From Verrucomicrobiota bacterium (lineage in GTDB: Bacteria; Verrucomicrobiota; Kiritimatiellia; UBA8416; SLMC01), in NCBI GenBank assembly GCA_030018915.1, contig JASEHE010000004.1:1-40322 (forward strand): a stretch of 40,322 nt of DNA, written 5' to 3'. The position numbers and the translations under genes are program-made. Shown in pieces: positions 19,061-27,800 of this stretch (positions within the stretch are counted from its first letter, which is position 1; every line of letters begins with the position of its first letter). Below the pieces are notes generated by a model. The model saw nothing but the letters and a program-made list of their open reading frames with translations. It did not search any database and was not told where the DNA came from.

Positions 19061-20089
19061 TCAGCAGATCCGCGGGAGATCCTCGCCCGTGGGCAGCGCC
19101 ACCATCCGCTCGCCGCCCGCGCGGGTTTCCATGACCACGGCGCCGGCGTGCCGGTCGGTCGCCCGGCCGATGACGGCCGCAGCCCGGCCGAGGGCCGTCC
19201 GTTGCAGCTCCCGGAGAACGGCCGCCTCATCTTCCGCCCGGCACACGATCACGGCTTTGCCCTCGTTGGCCACGTTCAGCGGGTCAAGGCCGAGAAGCTG
19301 GCATGCCCCACGCACCTCCCGCCGCGCGGGCAGCGCCTCCTCGCGAATCCGGATCCCGCACGACGACGACTCGGCAATATCCACCAGCGCGGCCGCCACT
19401 CCACCCCGTGTCGGGTCGCGAAGACAGCGCACGCCGGGCACGACATCAAGCAGCGGCCCGATCAGCGACCATAGCGCGGCCACGTCGCTTTCGAGCGCCG
19501 ACTCCAGGCCGAGATTCTCGCGGGCGTTCATGATCGCCATTCCGTGGTCGCCGATCGTCCCGCTGACGATCACGGCGTCGCCGGGCCGGGCGTTCGAGAC
19601 CGAGACGTCCACTCCCGGCTTCCGCGCGCCCAGTCCGGCCGTGTTGATAAAGAGCCCCGGCCGGCCGGCCCGGCCGGGATGCCCGCGCTCCACCACCTTG
19701 GTGTCGCCCGCCGCCACCAGCACGCCGGCTTCCCGGGCAGCCGCGCCGACCGAGCGGATCACCCTGCCCAGGTCCGCCACGGGCAATCCCTCCTCCAGGA
19801 TCAGACCGAGGGTCAGGTAGCGCGGGGCGGCGCCCTGCATGGCCAGGTCGTTGACCGTGCCGCAGACGGAGAGCTTCCCGATGTCGCCGCCCGGGAAGAA
19901 GATCGGCTGAACGACGTAGGAGTCGGTGGTCAGGACCAGGTACTGCTCCGGCACGGTCACGCAGGCGCCGTCGTCCAGCGTGTTGAGCGCGGGATTCCCG
20001 AGTTCGCGGACCATGAGGTCCCGGATCAATTGCCGGGTCAGCAACCCGCCGCCTCCATGCCCCATCAGGATAATCTCTTGAGTCTTCAT
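19061..20089 (-). CDS. hypE: Hydrogenase expression/formation protein HypE
   Basis: LMGHGGGGLLTRQLI, TTDSYVVQPIFFPGGDIGKLSVCGTVNDLAMQGA, conserved C-terminus PRIC. Confidence 0.93.
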   Translation of the reverse strand: MKTQEIILMGHGGGGLLTRQLIRDLMVRELGNPALNTLDDGACVTVPEQYLVLTTDSYVVQPIFFPGGDIGKLSVCGTVNDLAMQGAAPRYLTLGLILEEGLPVADLGRVIRSVGAAAREAGVLVAAGDTKVVERGHPGRAGRPGLFINTAGLGARKPGVDVSVSNARPGDAVIVSGTIGDHGMAIMNARENLGLESALESDVAALWSLIGPLLDVVPGVRCLRDPTRGGVAAALVDIAESSSCGIRIREEALPARREVRGACQLLGLDPLNVANEGKAVIVCRAEDEAAVLRELQRTALGRAAAVIGRATDRHAGAVVMETRAGGERMVALPTGEDLPRIC

Positions 20090-21153
20090 TTCGTCCCGTA
20101 CTTGTGCCAGGCGGCGCAGGCGCCCTCGCTGGAGACCATGCAGGGGCCCACGGGCGTGGCCGGCGCGCACGCCCGGGCGAACAATCCGCAGGCGTCGGGC
20201 GACACCTTGCCCATCAGCACCTCGCCGCAGCGACAGCCGCGCGCGTCCGCCGCAGGCGCCTGGGGAATGTCCTTGCCCAGCACTCGTTCGGCGTCGTGCC
20301 GGCCGAACGCCTCGCGAATCCGGCGCCCGCTGCCCGGGATGATCCCCAGTCCGCGCCATTCCGTGTCGCACTTCTCGAACACCTCGCCGCAGACGGCCTG
20401 CGCGCCGGGGTTGCCGTCCCGCGTCACGCTCCGGCGGTACTGCACCTCCACTTCGCCCCGCCGCTCGGCCACCTGGCGCAGCAGCATGACGAGTCCCTCG
20501 GCCATGTCCGCCGCCTCGAAGCCGGCAATGACGCAGGGGACGCGGTGCGCGCGGGCGAGCGGCTCGTAGGCGCCGGCGCCGATGATCACGCTGACGTGGC
20601 CGGGGCACAGGTAGCCGTCCAGGGCGGCCCCGCCGTCGAGCAAGGCGCCCATGGCCTCGGGTATGGTCTTGTGCGCGCAGGCCACCAGGAAGTTGGCGGT
20701 TTGGTCCGCCCGCGCCTGCCGGATCGTCCAGGCCACTGACGGCGCGGTGGTCTCGAAGCCGACGCCCAGGAACACGATACGCGCGGCCGGCCGCGCCTTC
20801 GCCAGTTCCAGCGCGTCGGCCGGGGAGTAGACGACCTCGACCCGCGCGCCCTCCGCCCGGGCGCGTTCGAGCGAGCCGCGCGCGCCGGGCACACGGACCA
20901 TGTCGCCGAACGTGGCCAGGACCACGCCGGGCCGGGCAGCCATGGCCATGGCGCGGTCCACGTAGCCTGTGGGCGTCACGCACACCGGACAGCCGGGCCC
21001 GGAAAGCAACTGGACGCCGGGCGGGAGCAGGGAGCGTAGACCGGAGCGGAAGCCCGTGACAGTGTGCGTTCCGCAGACCTCCATGAACCGCACCGGCCGC
21101 CCGATCCGGCCGGCCAGCCGCCGCATTTCGGCGATGTGTCCCTGGATGCTCAT
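20086..21153 (-). CDS. hypD: Hydrogenase formation protein HypD
   Basis: RFMEVCGTHTVTGFRSGLRSLLPPGVQLLSGPGCPVCVTPTGYVD, VFLGVGFETTAP, C-terminal CRCGEVLMGKVSPDAC; start at MSIQGHIAEM. Confidence 0.93.
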   Translation of the reverse strand: MSIQGHIAEMRRLAGRIGRPVRFMEVCGTHTVTGFRSGLRSLLPPGVQLLSGPGCPVCVTPTGYVDRAMAMAARPGVVLATFGDMVRVPGARGSLERARAEGARVEVVYSPADALELAKARPAARIVFLGVGFETTAPSVAWTIRQARADQTANFLVACAHKTIPEAMGALLDGGAALDGYLCPGHVSVIIGAGAYEPLARAHRVPCVIAGFEAADMAEGLVMLLRQVAERRGEVEVQYRRSVTRDGNPGAQAVCGEVFEKCDTEWRGLGIIPGSGRRIREAFGRHDAERVLGKDIPQAPAADARGCRCGEVLMGKVSPDACGLFARACAPATPVGPCMVSSEGACAAWHKYGTK

Positions 21154-21380
21154 GGCTGGGCGGGCCCGCCGGCGTTGATCGAGCGCATGATCGCGTCGTA
21201 TTCCCGGACGTCCTCCTCGGACCATTTCTGGATCGCAAAGCCGGCGTGAACCAGCACGTGGTCGCCGAGCCGGGGCTCATGGACAAAGGTCACGTTGCAC
21301 CGGCGTCGGACGCCATCCGCTTCCACAACGGCGTCCTGCCCGGTCAACTCAACGATCTTGGCGGGTACAGCGAGACACAT
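21150..21380 (-). CDS. hypC: Hydrogenase assembly chaperone HypC
   Basis: MCLAVPAKIVEL start, LGDHVLVHAGFAIQKWSEEDVREY. Confidence 0.93.
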   Translation of the reverse strand: MCLAVPAKIVELTGQDAVVEADGVRRRCNVTFVHEPRLGDHVLVHAGFAIQKWSEEDVREYDAIMRSINAGGPAQP

Positions 21381-21383
21381 TCT

Positions 21384-23663
21384 TCAATCCTCGCGCGCCA
21401 GTTCGCGGGCAATCGCCACCTGGCCCAAGCTGATGCAGGCGTCGTTCGGCGGCAGTCGCGCGTGCGAATAGACGCGGAACCCGCGTCCCAGCAGCTCCCG
21501 CGTCAGGCCGCCGAGCAGGCGCGCGTTCTGAAAACAACCGCCCGAGAGCGCCACCCGGTCCAACCGCTCCCGCAGGCGGATGGTTTCGCAGGCGCGCGCG
21601 CAGGCCGCGGCGACGGTCTCGTGGAAACCGGCCGCGATCGCGCCGCGATCCCGGCCGGCCTCGATGTCTTCGGCGATCTCGCGCAGCGCGGGGCCGAAAT
21701 CCAGCGTGTCGCCCGCCATCAGCCATCCGTACGGCGCCGCGGCCGCGACGCCCTCGGCCGCCGCCTCGAGGCGGACCGCCGCCTGGGCCTCGTAGGTAAT
21801 CGCGCCGCACACGCCCAGCATGGCCGACACCACATCAAACAGGCGTCCGGCACTGGAAGTCAAGGGCGATCGCGCGCCCCCTTCCACCATCCGGCGCAGG
21901 GCCGCTCGGAGGTCCGGGCCCAGGCCCGGGAGCAGGCGCGCGATCCGGTCCTCGTCCCCGTTCAGCTCGGTGAGCAGGCAACTGTAGGCCATCCGCTCCG
22001 GATGTTCGGTGGCGGCGTCGCCGCCGGGCATCCGGTAGGGCTTGAAGCGCGCGACCCGCCGGTATGCGCCGCGGCCGGCGGCGAGGAACTCGCCGCCCCA
22101 GAAGGTGCCGTCGTCTCCCATGCCGAAGCCGTCGAGGGCCACGCCGATCACGGAGCCGTCGAGCCCGTGCTCGGCCATGCAGGCCGCGATGTGCGCGTGG
22201 TGATGCTGTACTGCCACGTGGCGCGCGTCCGGGTAACGCCCCGCCTGCCGCGTGGAGACGTAGTCCGGATGCAGGTCGCGCGCGACCAACGCCGGCGTCA
22301 CCCCCAGCAGCCGGCAGAGGTCGGCGACCGCCTCGTGAAAGAACTCCTCGTTCCGCGGGTCCATGAGGTCGCCGACGTGCTGCGACACGAACGCCAGCGT
22401 CCCCCGGCTCACGCAGAACGTGTTCTTGAGGTCCGCCCCGCAGGCCAGGATGGAATCGGCGGCAGGCCCCTCCCCACTCGACTCGCCCCGCAGTGAAATC
22501 CCATCGGGCACGTAGCCACGCGAGCGGCGGATGAACAGCGGGCAACCGTCCGCCACGCGGACCACGGAATCGTCGCAGCGCCGGACGATCGGGCGGTCGT
22601 GCGCGAGGGCGTGGTCCGCGATGGGGCCCAGGATGCGCCGCAACTCCGCTTCGTCCCGCGCGATGGGTTCTTCGGCCCGGTTGCCGCTGGTCATGACCAG
22701 CGGCGCCACCTCCGCGAGCAGCAGGTGGTGAAGCGGCGTGTAGGGCAGAAACGCGCCGACATCGCGCGTATCCGGCGAGAGCAGGCAGGACAGGCCGGAT
22801 TCCGGAATGGTTTTCAGGATGACGATCGGCCGGGCGGCGCTCACCAGCAGCCGCTCCTCTTCCGGCCCTATCCGGCAGTGCTCCCGCGCGTGATCGAGCG
22901 AGCGGAACATGACCGCCAGGGCTTTGTGCGGCCGGCTCTTGCGCTCGCGCAGGAGTTCCACGGCCGCGTCCCGGCAGGCGTCGCAGCACAGGTGATAGCC
23001 GCCCACGCCCTTGACGGCGAGGATGCGGCCTTCGCGGAGAAGCCGGACCGCCTCGCGCAAGGGCTCGCCCGGCAGGCCGGCGCCGGCCGCGTCCAGAAGC
23101 GTCAGCCGCGGGCCGCACACGGGGCAGGCGTCGAGCTGGGCCTCGAACCGGCGGTCGCCGGGCCGGCCGAACTCCCGGCTGCACGCGGGGCACATCCGGA
23201 AGCCGGCCATGGAGGTGCGCTCCCGGTCGTAGGGCAGCTCGCGGGCGACGGTGAAGCGGGGCCCGCAGTCCGTGCAGTTGATGAACGGGTACCGGCGCCG
23301 GCGGTCGTTCGGGTCGGTCAACTCGGCCAGGCAGGCGTCGCAGGTGGCGAGGTCGGGCGGCAGGCCCACGGTCAGATCGCCGGAGCGCTGGCTGGTCAGG
23401 ATTTCGAAGGTTTCGCCGCCTGCGGGCGGCGCGTCCTCGACGGCCAGGTTATCGATGCGCGCCTGGCGGGGCGGGCGCTCGCGCAGGTCGGCGACGAAGC
23501 GCTCGAGAGGTGCGTCTTCCCCTTCCGCCTCGATCACCACGCCCGAGGGCGCGTTGCGGACCCAGCCGGCCAGGCCCCGCGCCACCGCCATCCGGTAGAC
23601 CGTGGGCCGGAACCCCACCCCCTGGACCCGGCCCGACACGCGGATGCGAATTCTCCGTTTCAT
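21384..23663 (-). CDS. hypF: Carbamoyltransferase HypF
   Basis: Acylphosphatase domain VSGRVQGVGFRPTVYRMA, CDACLAELTDPNDRRRRYPFINCTDCGPRFT, ALSGGCFQNARLL. Confidence 0.94.
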   Translation of the reverse strand: MKRRIRIRVSGRVQGVGFRPTVYRMAVARGLAGWVRNAPSGVVIEAEGEDAPLERFVADLRERPPRQARIDNLAVEDAPPAGGETFEILTSQRSGDLTVGLPPDLATCDACLAELTDPNDRRRRYPFINCTDCGPRFTVARELPYDRERTSMAGFRMCPACSREFGRPGDRRFEAQLDACPVCGPRLTLLDAAGAGLPGEPLREAVRLLREGRILAVKGVGGYHLCCDACRDAAVELLRERKSRPHKALAVMFRSLDHAREHCRIGPEEERLLVSAARPIVILKTIPESGLSCLLSPDTRDVGAFLPYTPLHHLLLAEVAPLVMTSGNRAEEPIARDEAELRRILGPIADHALAHDRPIVRRCDDSVVRVADGCPLFIRRSRGYVPDGISLRGESSGEGPAADSILACGADLKNTFCVSRGTLAFVSQHVGDLMDPRNEEFFHEAVADLCRLLGVTPALVARDLHPDYVSTRQAGRYPDARHVAVQHHHAHIAACMAEHGLDGSVIGVALDGFGMGDDGTFWGGEFLAAGRGAYRRVARFKPYRMPGGDAATEHPERMAYSCLLTELNGDEDRIARLLPGLGPDLRAALRRMVEGGARSPLTSSAGRLFDVVSAMLGVCGAITYEAQAAVRLEAAAEGVAAAAPYGWLMAGDTLDFGPALREIAEDIEAGRDRGAIAAGFHETVAAACARACETIRLRERLDRVALSGGCFQNARLLGGLTRELLGRGFRVYSHARLPPNDACISLGQVAIARELARED

Positions 23664-23675
23664 CGTGGGCGCCGT

Positions 23676-24338
23676 TCACCCTCCGCGACGCATCCACCCC
23701 ACCCATGCGTCCATCCCGGTCCCGCGCAGCGCGGAGACCTGGAACACGGGCAGGGCCGGATTGATCCGGCGGACGAAGCCGAGGCACGCTTCCAGGTCGA
23801 ACGTCAGATGCGGCAGAAGATCCGTCTTGGTCAGCACGAGCGCGCCCGCCTCGCGGAACAGCAGCGGGTACTTCAGCGGCTTGTCCTCGCCCTCGGTCAC
23901 GCTGAGCACGGCCACCTTGGCGTGCTCGCCGATGTCGAACTCGGCCGGGCAGACGAGGTTCCCGACGTTCTCGACCACCACGAGGTCCAGCGCGTCGAGC
24001 GGCAGATCGTTGAGCGCCGCGTGGACGAGCTTGGCCTCCAGATGGCAGGCGCCGCCGGTCAGAAGCTGGCTGACCCGCACGCCCAGGCTGGCGAGCCGCT
24101 CCGCGTCGCGGGTCGTCTCGACGTCGCCCTCCAGCACCGCGAAGCGGGTCGCCGGGCGCAGCCGCTCGGCGCTTTTCTCCAGGAGCAGGGTCTTGCCGCA
24201 GCCCGGGGAGCCGATCAGGTTGATCATGCGCGCGCGCTTCCCTGCCAGGGTCGCGCGAGTCTCCGCCGCCCACTTCGCGTTTTCTCCCATCAAGTCTTTG
24301 TATATCTTGACGTCCATCACCTGCTCCTTGCCGAACAT
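23676..24338 (-). CDS. hypB: Hydrogenase nickel incorporation GTPase HypB
   Basis: LIGSPGCGKTLLLEK P-loop, LEGDVETTRDAERL, GGACHLEA, VVENVGNLVCPAEFDIGE, LTKTDLL; no His-rich N-terminus. Confidence 0.93.
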   Translation of the reverse strand: MFGKEQVMDVKIYKDLMGENAKWAAETRATLAGKRARMINLIGSPGCGKTLLLEKSAERLRPATRFAVLEGDVETTRDAERLASLGVRVSQLLTGGACHLEAKLVHAALNDLPLDALDLVVVENVGNLVCPAEFDIGEHAKVAVLSVTEGEDKPLKYPLLFREAGALVLTKTDLLPHLTFDLEACLGFVRRINPALPVFQVSALRGTGMDAWVGWMRRGG

Positions 24339-24397
24339 GTTCAGAATGGGAAGATCGTCGCGGATTACGCGCCGGCCATATGCGGTGAGCAGACCCT

Positions 24398-24670
24398 ATG
24401 AAGACCTGCCGCGTGCGCCTGATGCTCCGCGCGGGGACCGGTTTCGACTTCGACGACGGAATCCAAAACGACAGAAAATTCAGGGCGGTCCAGACCGGCG
24501 GTCCTTCCGGAGGTTGCATCCCGGCCTCGCTCCTCGATCTGTCGATAGACTACAAGCTCCTGACCGAGGCCGGCTCCATCATGGGCTCAGGCGGGATGAT
24601 TGTGATGGACGAGGACACCCGCATGGTTGACGTGGCCCGGTGCTTCCTCGATTTTCCGCGCGGCGAAAAT
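24398..24670 (+). pseudogene. Remnant of NuoF/HndC-like NADH-binding diaphorase or hydrogenase subunit
   Basis: [60 protein letters not shown] is an internal NuoF-family segment; flavin/NADH domains upstream and CGKCTPCR 4Fe-4S domain downstream are missing. Confidence 0.82.
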
Positions 24671-24806
24671 GTCCACGTTCACACAGGCGCCGCACTGCCC
24701 AAGATCAGCCCGCATCGGCAGAACGCGCCGTCACCACGCGACCCTCGCGAACAGGCAGCCGGCCCGCGTTCCGCGTTTCCTTGAGCTCCGCGACGCCGTT
24801 CCCTGC

Positions 24807-27800
24807 TCAACGCCAGACGAAGACGGTGGGATATGTATTGGCGAAGCCGTCGCCATAGGTGTTGAAATAGGCGTTCGACGCCGCGTTCAGCCAGCAGGCC
24901 CAGACCCAGTTGGAAGAACGGGCCACTGTCTCGACCCTCGCTTCGTCCATGAAGCCGACGTAGTCGCAGCCGCCGCCGCTGCCCATGCAGGCATCTCCTC
25001 CGATGTCTTTCGGAGCGTAGGCGATGCCCGTCCCCATGGCCACGCCGTCCTCGTAAATGGCGCCCAGTGAGGACGCCCCGTTCAGAACAATGGCCACATG
25101 ATGCCACGCGCCGTCGTTCAGGTTCGTTCCATACGGCGTCCGCCATGTCCCATCGTGGTACCGAATCTGTGTGCCGCTGGTGGTGATGTCCATGATAAGC
25201 GGACCGGTCACAATATAGGTCAGCCGGGCATAGTTCCATGTTGTTGTGGTCTTCAACCAGTAGGAGAAGGTATAGTTCCGATTGCTGTTCGCGCCGCCGG
25301 CGTGCGCAATGCCGGTGATGTTGATGTCCGAGGAACCGTCGATGAAACTCTGTGCTCCGGCGATCTGCCCGGACACGTTCGCGCAACCGGAATTTATCCC
25401 GCCGAACTGGTTGGTAGTGGAGTCCGGAAACCGCGATGCGGCATTTGTGGTATGCAGATGCCACACTGCCAGGTGGCTGCTCGACCACGTTGCGCCATTC
25501 GTCGTGCAGGGCAACACGCTTGTCGCATCGGCATTCCCCCAATACGCCCAGATGTGGCAGTTGTTCGTGAAGATCGGGACCTGGACCCACACGTATGAGT
25601 TTGTGTTCGTGGCCCAGCTTTCGATCTCGTAGTTCAGCGGGTTCGTCGTCGTGGCGTCCGTGAACCGCAGATCGTACCCGTTGGTTGACGCAAACTGGCT
25701 GTACGAAAACCCGGTCAGGCTCGTTTTGAACACCACCAGCGCCGGGAAGTTCGTCAGCGGTTCGGTTCGGTTGTAGTTGGTGAACGAAATCCGCATCCGG
25801 CGCGCCCACTCGGACATGCCCGAATCGTCGTCCGTGATCGTCCCGACGCCGTTTCTGGATATCACGCCGTTCGTCGCCGAGGTCGCATTCAGGTAGAAGA
25901 ACTCGGACGGCCATTCGTTCAACGTGTCCCCAATCGCCGTCACCGTCACCGTCTTGGTCGTCTCGCCCGCGCTACAGAGGACGAGCCCGTTCGCGGCTGT
26001 ATAGTCGGTCCCGGCGACGGCGGTCCCGTCCGCCGTCGCGTAGACAACCCACACGTTCGTCGCGCTCTGCGCCGACAGGGTTAGAGCGAACGTCAAGTTT
26101 GTCGTGCCGCTGTTCCCTTCCGTGACCGTCGCGTCGCCGATCGTCACGTTCGGCGCCGGCGTCGTGAAGTTCGTGGTGGAATCCGCCCAGTCGATGTGCC
26201 AATCGTTGGTCACGTAACAGCGGTAGTAATACGTCTTGTTCGCCCACAGATTGCTCACCGCGATCGAAAATGCGCCTTCGCTCCGGGGCCCCAGGTTGTT
26301 CGTGTTGCCCCACGACGCCTGATTCGTCCCGCCGTCCGCGTCTCCCCAGAACACATACACCGTGCCCGTGTAGCCGTAAACGAAGTTGCCGTTCAGCGTG
26401 GCGTTCGTGGCCGTCACGCTCGTCGCGCCGGTGTTGGTGATCTGCGGGTCTTCGCTGTACAGCGTTATCGTCGCGCTATTCGGCTGCCGCGCCTCCGCCG
26501 CCACGACACTGGCAATCCGCACCGTCACGGTCTCCGCCGATTCCAAGTCCGAATCGTCTATTCCCGTCAGCACGATCGTTCCGGCCGGGTTTCCGGCCGC
26601 AATCGTGATGCTCGTGGCCGACATCGCGTAGTCCACATTCGACGACGCCGTGCCCTCGAACGAGAAGTTCACCGTCACATTGGACACGGCGGTCACGTCC
26701 AGCCGCGCCGTTACCGTCACGGTCCCGCCGGGCTCCATGAAACTGGACGCGTTCGCGTTCAGCCGCAGCAGCGCCGGCAGCGTAGCGAAGTTCGTGGTGT
26801 CGTTCGCCCAGTCAAAGCCGTACTCGTTCGTGGCGTAACAGCGGTAGTAGTAGGTCCCGCCCGCCAGCACCGTGACCGTTGTCGAGACCCAGCCGGCTTT
26901 CGCGGAGCCGACCGCGCTCGTGTTGGCCCACGAGCCCGGTGTTTCCACGCCGTCGCTCAGCCCCCAGTAGAACGTCACATCCGCCGGCCCGCAGGCGAGA
27001 TACCCGTTGAGCGTCGCTGCGGTCTGCGAGATGCTCGTGGCCATGCGGTTGCTGATCGCCGGCGCGCCGCTGGATCGGAAACTCTTCGCCGGATTGCCCC
27101 AGTCCTCGCCGGTGGAATTGGTTACATAGCAACGATAGTAGTACAGCGTGTTGGAAATCAAGCCGGTGATATTCGTTTCGAACGTCGCCCAGGCGCCGTA
27201 GCCGTTGCCGAGCGACTCCGTGTGCTCCCAACTCCCGGTTCCGGCCGTGCCGTAGTCATTTGTGCCCCAGCACACAAACACGTCCGGATTCGTCCCGCCC
27301 GTGTTCAATATCTCGCCGCGCATGGTCGCGTTGCTCCAGGTGATGCCGGTCGCCGCGAGGTTGCGCACCCGCAGAAGCGACTCCACGGTGGAATAGGAGT
27401 TGAACCACGAATTCGACGCCATGTTCCGGCATTCCGCCCATATCCAGTTCGTGGAGCGTCGGCACCACGAAATGCGCGCCTCGTCTATCAACCCGTCAAA
27501 CTTATACGCTGGGTACCCGGCGCCGCCGCCGCCGAGATAAAGATCCTTGCCGTCCGTGCCGGCCGCAGCCGTAGCGATCGTGGCCGCGTTGGTCCCGTCC
27601 ACAAAGAAAATGCCGTTCGTGCCTTGCCGGGTATAGGCCACGTACTTCCATTCCCAGTCGGGTATGGCCAGCGTACTCAGTTGCCACCCTGCACTATCCC
27701 TGAAACTCAGCGTGTTGTTCACGTTGTCGCGCAAGCCAAATACGAATCCGAGTCCGAGGTTGCAGTAGGTGCCCATAAAGATTTCCCAGTCCGCAAGGGC

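Noticed and set aside
22599-24401. 600-aa plus-strand ORF
   Set aside because: Antisense to hypF and hypB; no recognisable motif
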